From: Palsa-1392 sp036490335
Lineage (GTDB): Bacteria > Verrucomicrobiota > Verrucomicrobiia > Chthoniobacterales > UBA10450
Reading direction: 5' to 3'
Length of the DNA stretch: 64,000 nt
NCBI GenBank assembly: GCA_036490335.1
Contig: DASXEB010000013.1
Location: forward strand, 1-64,000
The position numbers were made by a program, and so were the translations under genes. The notes below the pieces were generated by a model. The model saw only the letters and a list, made by a program, of their open reading frames with translations. It had not been told where the DNA came from and made no database searches. Shown here one piece after another: positions 52,164 through 60,003 of this stretch. How positions within the stretch are numbered: position 1 is the first letter of the stretch; each line of letters starts with the position of its first letter.

Positions 52164-54851
52164 TCATCCGCGGTGGCGGTGGAGCGCGGGATCAATCGCG
52201 GCGGCCATTTGCTCGGGGTGGGGGAGTTTGTCCGGGCCGAGGAAGGTGGCGATGCGGGCGATGACGGGAGCGGGATCGCCGAGGAGGGCGGGGTATTGGA
52301 TTTCGAGGAGGTCGATGTGGGGGGCGGCCTGGAGCCAGCGCAAGGTCTCGGCGCGATGGGCGCCTAGGCCGCGGCGGAGTTGGTCGCGCTCGAGGGCGGC
52401 GGTGCGGGTGCGGAGGCGGTCGATCATTTTTTCCTGGGAGGCGAGGACTTCGTCGAGGGGGCGGAGCATGAAGAGGACTTTGTAGTTGTGGCGGGCCGGG
52501 AGCGCCGGGAGGAGCATGGAGATGCATTTGAGGGCGCGGCGGTCGAGGCCTTCCTCGTCGAGGAGCTCGGGGCGCTGGGCGATTTGTTTGATCGCTTCCC
52601 ACTCGTAGTAACCGCGCGGGTTGTCGATGTCGGCGGCGCGCTCGCGGTCGGTTTGGGGGACGAGGCCGCCGGCTTCGAGCATTTGCATCATGAGGGAGGT
52701 GCCGGAGCGGGGGAGGCCGGAGACGAGGATGAAGGTTTTGCCGGACTTCTCTTCTTTTGGTTTGGGATCGGGGCGCTCGCGGAGGAGAATCTCGAGGCGC
52801 TCGGCGCGATGGGGGATCTCCGGCAAATCGAAGAGCTGGTCGACGCGGGCGGCGCCGGCGTCGCGGGTGCGCGGCCGGCTGCGGAAGATGCGGGAGGCTT
52901 CCTGCTGGTGGAAGGCGGCTTTTTCGGGGTTGGGCTGGTTTCGGTAAAGGGTGGCGAGGTAGCGGTGGGCGTTGAGCATCTCTGGCTGGAAACGCAAGGC
53001 GGTCTCGAGGGCGAGGATGGCGCGGTCGAGTTCGCCGCTCCGGGCCATCGCGACGCCAAGGTTGAAGTGGGCGAGAGGAAGACGATGGAGCAGGCTGACG
53101 GCGTGGAGGGCGGCATCGGCGGTCTCGGGGTTAAGGCCTCTGCGCCGGTAAACGCTGGAAAGGCCCTGCCAGGCGAGGGCGTCGTCGGGGTCGAGGGCGA
53201 TGGCTTTGCCGTAGGCGGCCTCGGCGTTTTCCCATTGGAGGAGGCGGGCGTAGTTGTCGCCGATCTGCGAGTAAAGAGCGGGGGCGCGCGGGTTGGCGGC
53301 TTCGGCGCGGTGAAGATGAGCGAGCGCGCCGCCGAGGTCGCCGCGGGCGAGCTTGATCCGGGCGAGGAGGAGGGCGGCCGCGGGATGGTCGGCCTCGCCT
53401 TCGTCGCAAATGGCGCGGAGGAGGTGTTCGGCCTGAAGAAGGTAGCCGCTCTGGTAATAGGCGGCCGCGAGTTGATGGAGGAAGCGATCTTCCCACGGAC
53501 GGCGCCGGACGATTTCCTCGAGCAAGGGAAGGGCGCGGCCGGACTGGTTCTTCCAGAGGAGAGTGCGGGAGAGATTGTATTTCGCCTCGATCTCGGCGGA
53601 CTCGGCTTGCTTCTCTTTGTTCGCGCCGGGGTTCTCGATGTAGCCGAGGGCGGCGAATTGTTCCATCAGCTCGCGCGCCTGGTCGGGCGGGAGCTGGAGG
53701 CCTTCCGCGTGCATGCCGGAATCACCGGGCCTATTCTCCCAGCTTTCGATCGTGGCGACGGCCGGCGGGGTTTCGAAGGCTTCGAGCAGCGGCCGGCCAT
53801 CCATGTCGCGGCCGATCGGGAGATCGAAGAGGGCGAGGACGGTGGGGGCGATGTCGATCAGGCTCGCGCCGTAGATGCGTTCGTCCTTTCGAATGCCGGG
53901 GCCGGCCATGACGAAGATGCCGTATTGCCGATGCCAGACGGCAGGGCCCGCCGGTTCGCGCGGCATGCCGCGGGGGCGTTGCGATCCGGATTCGAACCCG
54001 TGATCGGAGCAAAGGATGACGGTGGTGTCGTCGCCGGCGAGCGCGAGGAGGGTCTCGAGCATCATGTCGTGGAAGCGATAGGCGCCGCGGATGACGCCTT
54101 GGTAAAGCTCGAAGTCTTCCTGTTTAATCCAATCGAGCCGCGGCGGGTGATAGGCCATGAAGGCATGCGAAAAGTGGTCGATCGCGTCGTAGTAAACCGC
54201 GGTGAAGTCCCAATCGTCCGTCTCCATGAGCGCGGTGACGACGGCGTGGTTGGAAGCGGCGTCGCTCAGGACTTTGGCAAAGGAGCCGAGCCGTTCGTCC
54301 TTCGCCTGGTCGATCCGCGCGGCCTCCGGGATGAAGGGAAGGATGTGCGCTTCGGTTAGTTCGTTAGGGAAAACCTTGAAGCGCGCGAGCTCGGCGGCTT
54401 TCGCAGGCGGGTGAATCGCGCCGGCCGGAACCTGGAAGCCGCGCTCAGGGTCGAAGCGGGTGCCGGCGAAAGCGTTTGTCACGACGGTGCCGTTGATCGG
54501 CTCGGCGGGATGGCTCGCCCACCAGCCGACGATGTTACTGCGAAGGCCGGATTGGCTGAGAATGTTCCAGAGAGCTTTGCATTTGCGCGACGTGCTCGTG
54601 TAAGGGCGCGCGCCGCCGTTGACCGGGTCCGGCTCGATGAAGCCGTGGATGCCATGCTTGTCGGCGAGCTTGCCGGTGGCGATGGAATTCCAGAGCATCG
54701 GGGAGAGGATCGGCTGGAGGGTGGCGAGGTTTCCCATGACCCCGCGATTGATGAGGGCGTCGAGCGTGGGCATGAGCCCTTCCTCGAGCAGCGGGGTGAT
54801 GTGTTCCCAGTCCGCCGCGTCCCAGCCGATGAGGAGGACTTTGCGTTTCAG
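52164..54851 (-). CDS. Alkaline phosphatase superfamily / TPR / sulfotransferase fusion protein
   Basis: About 895 residues in three parts. Part 1 (1-400) is a type I phosphodiesterase-like fold: KVLLIGWDAADWEHI, SPMLWNSIATGKLADKHGIHGF, YDAIDHFSHAF, LCSDHGFESG. Part 2 (about 415-660) is TPR repeats. Part 3 carries the sulfotransferase P-loop VSGLPRSGTSLMM near 717. The metal-binding Asp of GWDAADW lies upstream of the first ATG (54773). Between the upstream stop and that ATG no ATG, GTG or TTG occurs in frame; CTG at 54851 (LKRKVLLIGWDAADW) is the best start. The residue at the usual nucleophile Thr (LWTS) is Asn. No 9-mer lies within it. Confidence 0.75.
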   Translation of the reverse strand: MKRKVLLIGWDAADWEHITPLLEEGLMPTLDALINRGVMGNLATLQPILSPMLWNSIATGKLADKHGIHGFIEPDPVNGGARPYTSTSRKCKALWNILSQSGLRSNIVGWWASHPAEPINGTVVTNAFAGTRFDPERGFQVPAGAIHPPAKAAELARFKVFPNELTEAHILPFIPEAARIDQAKDERLGSFAKVLSDAASNHAVVTALMETDDWDFTAVYYDAIDHFSHAFMAYHPPRLDWIKQEDFELYQGVIRGAYRFHDMMLETLLALAGDDTTVILCSDHGFESGSQRPRGMPREPAGPAVWHRQYGIFVMAGPGIRKDERIYGASLIDIAPTVLALFDLPIGRDMDGRPLLEAFETPPAVATIESWENRPGDSGMHAEGLQLPPDQARELMEQFAALGYIENPGANKEKQAESAEIEAKYNLSRTLLWKNQSGRALPLLEEIVRRRPWEDRFLHQLAAAYYQSGYLLQAEHLLRAICDEGEADHPAAALLLARIKLARGDLGGALAHLHRAEAANPRAPALYSQIGDNYARLLQWENAEAAYGKAIALDPDDALAWQGLSSVYRRRGLNPETADAALHAVSLLHRLPLAHFNLGVAMARSGELDRAILALETALRFQPEMLNAHRYLATLYRNQPNPEKAAFHQQEASRIFRSRPRTRDAGAARVDQLFDLPEIPHRAERLEILLRERPDPKPKEEKSGKTFILVSGLPRSGTSLMMQMLEAGGLVPQTDRERAADIDNPRGYYEWEAIKQIAQRPELLDEEGLDRRALKCISMLLPALPARHNYKVLFMLRPLDEVLASQEKMIDRLRTRTAALERDQLRRGLGAHRAETLRWLQAAPHIDLLEIQYPALLGDPAPVIARIATFLGPDKLPHPEQMAAAIDPALHRHRG

Positions 54852-54867
54852 ATCGAGGAGGCCGCGC

Positions 54868-55608
54868 TTAGGCGGGCGAGAAACGGCTGCGTTTTTTGCG
54901 CCACAACATCAGGCCGGCGGCGCCCGCGGCGAGGAGGCCGAGGGAGGCGCTCTCACTTACGCCCTCGCCGGGCTCGGGCGTGACCATGGCGCCGTCACCC
55001 GAGATCTGACCGGCTTTGATTTTTTCGCTGGGATCGGCATAGGCGTAGTCGAGGATTTCGAATGCATTTCCATGCGATGCACCGAGCATGCGAACGCGCG
55101 CCCAACCGTACCGTTTCGCGTCGCCTTGATTGAAAGAAAAAGCGATGAAGCCGACACCCTGCTTTGCGAAAAAGCCTCCCGGAAATGTGCTGCGGATAGC
55201 GAGCGTGCCAAATCCATCCTTCGAGCCCAGGCCGTGACCGAAGCTGCCCTGCGCGACCGAGTCACCGCGCCGCAGCCGCGAAACATAGGCGTAATCGAAG
55301 AACGAAGTCCCGCGGAAACTGCCGCCGTTATCTCCGAAGGCCTTGAAACCCGCGAAATTTGCGGTGGTCCAACCGCCGATTTGCGGGAGATGCTCGAAGA
55401 AGATGGAATGTCCCGGCTGATCGAGCTGAAACGTGGCGTGTCCCGCTTTGAATCGCGGAAGCCACACATCGACGCGACCGGAATAGTGGATCGTGGCTTC
55501 GGCGGCCTGCTCGCCGGCGAGCAGAGTCGCAGCGCCCGCCGCCGCATAGGCGAGCCAGCGCGGGTCGGAGATGGGCCGGGAACGGCTTTTTCGCTCCCGT
55601 TGTTTCAT
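54868..55608 (-). CDS. Sorting-tail exported protein, IHYSG family, paralog 1
   Basis: 246 residues from MKQRERKSRSRPISDPRWLA. Signal region RWLAYAAAGAATLLAGEQAA ends just before EATIHYSGRVDV. The central domain closes with RYGWARVRMLGASHGNAFEI and DYAYADPSEKIKAGQ. The C-terminal tail is SASLGLLAAGAAGLMLWRKKR. It is first downstream in a row of four same-strand paralogs and sits 16 bases before the CTG-started phosphatase gene. A longer frame (to 55869) runs into the next paralog and was rejected. Function unknown. Confidence 0.75.
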   Translation of the reverse strand: MKQRERKSRSRPISDPRWLAYAAAGAATLLAGEQAAEATIHYSGRVDVWLPRFKAGHATFQLDQPGHSIFFEHLPQIGGWTTANFAGFKAFGDNGGSFRGTSFFDYAYVSRLRRGDSVAQGSFGHGLGSKDGFGTLAIRSTFPGGFFAKQGVGFIAFSFNQGDAKRYGWARVRMLGASHGNAFEILDYAYADPSEKIKAGQISGDGAMVTPEPGEGVSESASLGLLAAGAAGLMLWRKKRSRFSPA

Positions 55609-55714
55609 GTTGGTGATTTTGGCGGGCGGTAGCGGGCGTGTCGAGAAGAATATTCCGGCGGCGCGCGGTGTGGCGGAGTCGACGCCCGACAGATCGCCAC
55701 GCTTGACGAAGTCG

Positions 55715-56425
55715 TTAGGCGACGGGTTTGCGCTGCGCGCGCCAGGCGAGCAGCCCGGCCGCGCCGACGGCGAGCAGACCGAGAGAACCGAGCGAGGGCA
55801 TAGCGTTTTCGTTGCTGCTTTTTTGGCCGCAAAAGATTGTGTCGCCGGGATCGCCATAGGCGTAATCAATCATTTCGAAGGCGTTGGCTTTGTCTGGACC
55901 CTGCATCCGCACCCGCACCCAGCCGTAGAGGACTCCCTCCCTGGAACCGAAGCGAAAGCCGATATAGCCGATTCCTTTCCCGGTGAAATATCCGCCATCA
56001 TCGTAGGCCATGGTGCCGAAACCCAACTTCGAAGCCAGGCCGCGGTAGAAATTGCCATCCGAGACGGCGTCGCCGTGCTGCAAACGGCTGACAGGCGCAA
56101 AGTCAATCGATCCGCGGGGGTCGCGAAATTCGCCGCTGCTGCCATTCTTGAGGGCGACTTTGAAGCCGGCAAAGTGCTCTTGGAAGCCAAAGGTAGATGT
56201 TTGCAGATGTTCGAAGCGAAGAGAATTACCCGGCTCGTTGAGGGGGAAGTTCACGGCTTTATTCTGCCCGCGCGGCAGGCGCACATTGAGCAAACCGGAA
56301 TAGTGAATCGCCGCCTCGGCGGCTTGGTTGCCCGCAAGCATCGTCGCCGCGGCGGCGATCGCGTAAGGAAGCCAGCGCGTCTCGGAAATCGGTCCGCGCC
56401 CGCTTCTTCTCGCCCGCTGTTTCAT
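55715..56425 (-). CDS. Sorting-tail exported protein, IHYSG family, paralog 2
   Basis: 236 residues. Start MKQRARRSGRGPISETRWLP; signal with AAATMLAGNQAAEA then AIHYSGLLNVRLPRG. Central part has GKGIGYIGFRFGSREGVLYGW and MIDYAYGDPGDTIFCGQ. Tail: PSLGSLGLLAVGAAG, then WRAQRK. The doubled SLG before the hydrophobic run also occurs in the 57205 paralog. A 9-mer at 55712 covers the bases at the very end of this gene (the stop region). Intergenic gaps to its neighbours are about 50-105 bases. Confidence 0.75.
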   Translation of the reverse strand: MKQRARRSGRGPISETRWLPYAIAAAATMLAGNQAAEAAIHYSGLLNVRLPRGQNKAVNFPLNEPGNSLRFEHLQTSTFGFQEHFAGFKVALKNGSSGEFRDPRGSIDFAPVSRLQHGDAVSDGNFYRGLASKLGFGTMAYDDGGYFTGKGIGYIGFRFGSREGVLYGWVRVRMQGPDKANAFEMIDYAYGDPGDTIFCGQKSSNENAMPSLGSLGLLAVGAAGLLAWRAQRKPVA

Positions 56426-56479
56426 GCGGGCGATTGTTGCAGGGGGGCTGCGGTTGTGTCGAGAAGAATATTCTGAAGG

Positions 56480-57208
56480 TTAGGCGGCGTGTTTTCGCTG
56501 GGCGCGCCAGGCGAGCAGGCCTGTTGCGCCCGCAGCGAGGAGGCCGAGAGAGCCGATTTGCGTCGCGGCGCCGGCATCGCAGCCTAGCTCGACCATTTTG
56601 CCATCGCTCGAGATCTGACCGGCTTTGATTTTTTCACCGGGATCGGCATAGGCGTAGTCAAGGATTTCGAATGCATTTCCATGCGATGCACCGAGCATGC
56701 GAACGCGCGCCCAACCGTATCGTTTCTCGGCCCCTCTGAAGGAAAAGCCGATATACCCGATGCCTTGCTGCAAAAAATATCCGGGCCCAAACAAGGTGTT
56801 GCCGAAGGCCAGTGTGCCGAAGCCATCCTTATCGCCGCGGGAGACGCCGAAGAGGCCCTGCGCGACCGAGTCGCCGCGGCGCAGGCGCGAAACGTAGGCG
56901 TAGGAGACAAACGAAGTTCCGCGGAAGCTGCCGCCATTGACTTTGAAGCCGGCGAAATTCTCCGTCTCCCAACTCTGAAGATGCGGCCGGTGTTCGAAGA
57001 GAATCGAATGCCCTGGCCGATCGAGTTGAAACGTGGCGTGGCCTCCTCCGAATCGCGGCAGTCGCACATCGACGCGGCCGGAATAGTGGATCGCGCCTTC
57101 GGCAAGTTGCCGGCCAGTGAGCAGGGTGGCCGCGCCCGCGGTCGCGTAGGCAAGCCAGCGGGATTTCGAGATGGCGAAAGTTGGCGTTTTGCTCCAGCGA
57201 GATTTCAT
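56480..57208 (-). CDS. Sorting-tail exported protein, IHYSG family, paralog 3
   Basis: 242 residues. MKSRWSKTPTFAISKSRWLA, signal with AGAATLLTGRQLAEGAIHYSG, mature domain similar to paralog 1 over most of its length (FGNTLFGPGYFLQQGIGYIG; DYAYADPGEKIKAGQ), tail TQIGSLGLLAAGATG with WRAQRK. About 60 bases near the 3' end are nearly identical to paralog 1 (around 55010-55100 versus 56625-56715), pointing to recent duplication or gene conversion. Start overlaps the upstream paralog stop (ATGA). Confidence 0.75.
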   Translation of the reverse strand: MKSRWSKTPTFAISKSRWLAYATAGAATLLTGRQLAEGAIHYSGRVDVRLPRFGGGHATFQLDRPGHSILFEHRPHLQSWETENFAGFKVNGGSFRGTSFVSYAYVSRLRRGDSVAQGLFGVSRGDKDGFGTLAFGNTLFGPGYFLQQGIGYIGFSFRGAEKRYGWARVRMLGASHGNAFEILDYAYADPGEKIKAGQISSDGKMVELGCDAGAATQIGSLGLLAAGATGLLAWRAQRKHAA

Positions 57209-57924
57209 TCGGCTTTTGCGTTCGCATCAATGCGCCGCCGCCGCCATCCGACAATGCGCGCCGCGCCCGCCGCCAAAAGGCCGAGCGAACCTAACGAAGT
57301 CGTTTCGTCTTCACCGGCCGGGATTCCCTGGCCGGCTTTGATCGGCTCGCCCGAATCGGCGTAGGCATAATCGATAACTTCGAAACCATTGCCGTTCGTG
57401 TTCCCGTGCATCCGCACGCGCGCCCAGCCGTACTGCCGCCCACTATTGCCTTGGAAAAAGAAACCGATGTAGGCGACGCCGGGGTCAAGGAAATATCCAT
57501 TCGCGTAGGTCGCGGCAAGGGTCCCGAAGTTCTCCTTCGAGGCGAGCCCGGTGGTGAACTGTCCCTGCGAAACCAAGGCACCCTTTTTAAGGTGACTAAC
57601 CTCGGCGAAGTCAATCGAGGGCGACCCGCGAAACGACGCGCCGTTTCGGCCGATTACTTTGAAGCCGGCGAAATCGTAGTTTGAATCATGAAAAAGAGTG
57701 TTGAGATGTTCGAAGAAGAGCGAGTCGCCAGGCCGGTCGAGTTGGAAGGTGGCATGCACATTCTTGGAACCGGATAACTTGACGTGGAGCGGTCCAGAGT
57801 AATGGATGGCGGCCTCGACGAGTTGGTTGCCGGCAAGCATCGTGGCCGCACTCGCGGTCGCGTAGGCGGCCCAGCGTGATTTGCGGATGGGGAGCGCGCG
57901 TCTTTCGGCGGGAAGCGTTTTCAT
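57205..57924 (-). CDS. Sorting-tail exported protein, IHYSG family, paralog 4
   Basis: 239 residues. MKTLPAERRALPIRKSRWAA, signal SAATMLAGNQLVEAAIHYSG, mature part with FFQGNSGRQYGWARVRMHGN and DYAYADSGEPIKAGQGIPAG, tail TTSLGSLGLLAAGAARIVGW then RRRR. First gene of the four-paralog run, so the promoter should lie in 57925-58059. A motif variant (ACCTAACGA) occurs at 57290. Probably exported and processed at the C-terminus; role unknown. Confidence 0.75.
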   Translation of the reverse strand: MKTLPAERRALPIRKSRWAAYATASAATMLAGNQLVEAAIHYSGPLHVKLSGSKNVHATFQLDRPGDSLFFEHLNTLFHDSNYDFAGFKVIGRNGASFRGSPSIDFAEVSHLKKGALVSQGQFTTGLASKENFGTLAATYANGYFLDPGVAYIGFFFQGNSGRQYGWARVRMHGNTNGNGFEVIDYAYADSGEPIKAGQGIPAGEDETTSLGSLGLLAAGAARIVGWRRRRIDANAKAE

Positions 57925-58059
57925 GACTAATGGTCTTGAGAAAACAGGGAGCCACAGTCAAGAAAAATCTCGATCGTCTGCGAAACGACGCGCGCCCCTA
58001 ACGAGCACAAGATGGGCGCAGGCTTCATCGCGCCAATCGCCGATCAGGAGGGAGGTCGA

Positions 58060-58677
58060 TTATTTTCTGACCGCGGAGCTCTTCTGATTCAAAGCCGCGA
58101 TCGCGATCTCCGGGCTGCGGTCGCGCACAATGCCGTCGGAGCCGACGTTGAGGTGGAAGGTGATGACGGCGGCCTTGCGCGATTTGGCGTGAGCGCTCGA
58201 ATCGGCCGATCCCGGAAGACGCACGGTGAGGTTGTAACTGCCGGAATCGAGCGTCGGGATTTCGACGTTGCCAGCATTAGTCGGGATGAGGATTCTGGCT
58301 GGGCCGGTCGAGACGGCGTGGGTGAGGATGATTCCGCTACCGGGAATGGCGTGGGTGAAGTAAAGGGAGCCGGGCGCAACCGGGATCATCGCGCCGGTCG
58401 CGCGGTTGTAACTCCATTCTTCGGCGCGGTTCAAATCGAGGAGAATGGCGACGCGGTCGCCGCTGCGGGTGAGGCTGATCCGGCGATCGTGCCGCGCGCC
58501 GTTGCCGTTGGATTGGCCGCGGTTGACGAGCAGGTCGGGCGAGCCGGCGCCGGGTGTCTGGTTTTCGCTGAATTGCGGCGCGATCGCGGGCGGAGCGGCG
58601 GAATGCCCTTCGCGCGCCTTCGCGCTGCCGGCGAAAAGAAGGGGGACAACGACACAGAGGATGATTCTCGATTGCAT
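58060..58677 (-). CDS. Secreted hypothetical protein
   Basis: 205 residues. Signal MQSRIILCVVVPLLFAGSAKA, then a beta-rich domain: ISLTRSGDRVAILLDLNRAE, GSLYFTHAIPGSGIILTHAV, IPTLDSGSYNLTVRLPGSAD, and a basic end (KSRKAAVITFHLNVG). No family recognised. It is upstream of, and on the same strand as, the four sorting-tail genes, 135 bases away. The CCCTAACGA variant at 57996 lies in between. Confidence 0.55.
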   Translation of the reverse strand: MQSRIILCVVVPLLFAGSAKAREGHSAAPPAIAPQFSENQTPGAGSPDLLVNRGQSNGNGARHDRRISLTRSGDRVAILLDLNRAEEWSYNRATGAMIPVAPGSLYFTHAIPGSGIILTHAVSTGPARILIPTNAGNVEIPTLDSGSYNLTVRLPGSADSSAHAKSRKAAVITFHLNVGSDGIVRDRSPEIAIAALNQKSSAVRK

Positions 58678-58903
58678 AATCGGACGCGAGTTTTATCAAA
58701 TAATCATCCGAAACGGCAGAAAAGCCAAGCGGCGATTTTTCGCGCCCACATTCGTTAGGCAAAGGAAATCTGGTCGCGTTCCCGGCTCCAATTTTCTCTT
58801 TTCCGGAACGGCGTCGGCGGTTGAACGCGTCCGGCTCTGTGGTAGCGTGTCGGCTGTCTCGACTTGGTTAGCCTAACAAGAAGCTCTCGCCTATCGCTAC
58901 CGT
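58678..58903. other. Divergent promoter region between a secreted protein gene and clpS
   Basis: 226 bases with no gene. Contains a 9-mer (58752-58760) and an 11-base near-palindrome GTTAGCCTAAC (58867-58877) made from overlapping motif variants, about 25 bases before the clpS start. Promoter elements were not identified with confidence. Confidence 0.4.
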
Positions 58904-59215
58904 ATGACCGCTTCCGTTTTGATCCTCGGCGCTGTCGCGAATCCCTCGATCACGGAAGAGAACAAAACGAAAGAGAGCCTCGATCTGCCCTGGCAGGTCG
59001 TCGTGCATAACGATCCGGTGAACCTGATGAGTTACGTCACGATGACGTTCCAGAAGGTCTTTGGCTATCCGCGCGAAAAAGCGGAGATGCACATGCTCGA
59101 AGTGCATCGCCAGGGGCGCTCGATTTTGTGGAGCGGCGTGCGAGAGCGCGCCGAACTGTTCGTGCAGCAACTGCACGGCTATTTGCTCCTGGCCACGATC
59201 GAGCAAGCCGGCTAA
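58904..59215 (+). CDS. clpS: ATP-dependent Clp protease adaptor ClpS
   Basis: 103 residues: a variable 28-residue lead and then the ClpS fold, PWQVVVHNDPVNLMSYVTMT, FGYPREKAEMHMLEVHRQGR and ELFVQQLHGYLLLATIEQ. The NDPVN and VH elements are the N-degron pocket and ClpA contact. It hands N-end-rule substrates to ClpAP/ClpCP. The sequence is of the type usually found with DUF2017, which indeed follows: the stop overlaps its start as TAATG. Confidence 0.92.
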   Translation: MTASVLILGAVANPSITEENKTKESLDLPWQVVVHNDPVNLMSYVTMTFQKVFGYPREKAEMHMLEVHRQGRSILWSGVRERAELFVQQLHGYLLLATIEQAG

Positions 59216-59718
59216 TGGAAGTTTTCCGCAAAAACGGCAGCCTCGAGATCAGCGAGATCGACCCGTTTTTGGCGGAGTTGTTGCGGCAAATTCCCGCCAG
59301 CACGCAGACCGAGGCCGTGCCCGCGGTCGAGCGGCGGCTTTTCAGCGCGCCGGCCGCGGCTGACGAAAAGGAACTTTGCGCGGAATGGAAAATTTACGTC
59401 GAGCCGGAGCTGCGCCGTCTTTTCCAGAGCGCGACCGAGACGGTCACGACCGACCTCGAGCAGTTGCGCAAGAACGAGAAGCCGTTCGCGAATTGCGCTC
59501 TGCGCATTCCGGTCGCGCATTCCGAGGCGTGGCTGAACGCGCTCAACCAGGCGCGGCTTGCGCTCGCGACGAAGTACGATTTTACCGAGGCGGAGCTGTC
59601 CGATCATTATCGCTCGCCCATCGGTTCGCGGCGCGATCTGAGTTTGTTCCAGGTCAATTTCTACGGCTTTCTCCAGGAGTTCATCCTCCGGGAGATGAAT
59701 TGCAGCGGCGGTCAGTAA
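59215..59718 (+). CDS. DUF2017-like protein coupled to clpS
   Basis: 167 residues from MEVFRKNGSLEISEIDPFLA. Helical protein with LLRQIPAS, AEWKIYVEPELRRLFQ, and IPVAHSEAWLNALNQARLAL. In Actinobacteria DUF2017 genes sit directly after clpS; size, motif and TAATG overlap fit that pairing. Biochemical role unknown; regulation or cofactor of ClpS-dependent proteolysis is inferred. Two 9-mers follow the stop (59734 and 59756). Confidence 0.75.
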   Translation: MEVFRKNGSLEISEIDPFLAELLRQIPASTQTEAVPAVERRLFSAPAAADEKELCAEWKIYVEPELRRLFQSATETVTTDLEQLRKNEKPFANCALRIPVAHSEAWLNALNQARLALATKYDFTEAELSDHYRSPIGSRRDLSLFQVNFYGFLQEFILREMNCSGGQ

Positions 59719-59757
59719 TCCGCGCAAGTCTTAGCCTAACGACCGCCGATTTTTCGC

Positions 59758-60003
59758 CTAACGATTCTCGTCCCGCTTCCGTTCCCGCACCATTTTCATC
59801 AGCCGCTCCTTCAGCGCGTCGGAAGTTTTCGCCGGCCGCAGGCTGAGGGCGAATGCTTCGTGCAGTTGGTAGCATTCGTTGATGAAATCTTCCGCCGGCT
59901 GGCCGAACTGCGCCCGCGCCTCCTCGAACTCGTGAGTCTCGCCGTCTTCAAGCGCGCCGATGACGTAAAGGCGCGCGCGATTTTGGAATTCCTCAAAGCT
60001 CAT
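59758..60003 (-). CDS. Small soluble anti-sigma factor-like protein
   Basis: 81 residues: NRARLYVIGALEDGETHEFE, AEDFINECYQLHEAFALSLR, KTSDALKERLMKMV. This matches the N-terminal sigma-binding domain of RskA/anti-SigK factors (YALGALxxxExxxFE and PxxLRxRLL). The usual membrane helix and C-terminal sensor domain are absent, so it would act in the cytosol. No zinc HxxxCxxC site is seen. It overlaps the sigma gene by 11 bases. Confidence 0.7.
   Translation of the reverse strand: MSFEEFQNRARLYVIGALEDGETHEFEEARAQFGQPAEDFINECYQLHEAFALSLRPAKTSDALKERLMKMVRERKRDENR

Noticed and set aside
52380..54359. 659-residue open frame on the plus strand
   Set aside because: Antisense to the phosphatase-TPR-sulfotransferase gene; Gly/Ala/Glu/Val-rich with no domain. 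It is an effect of third-position GC bias.
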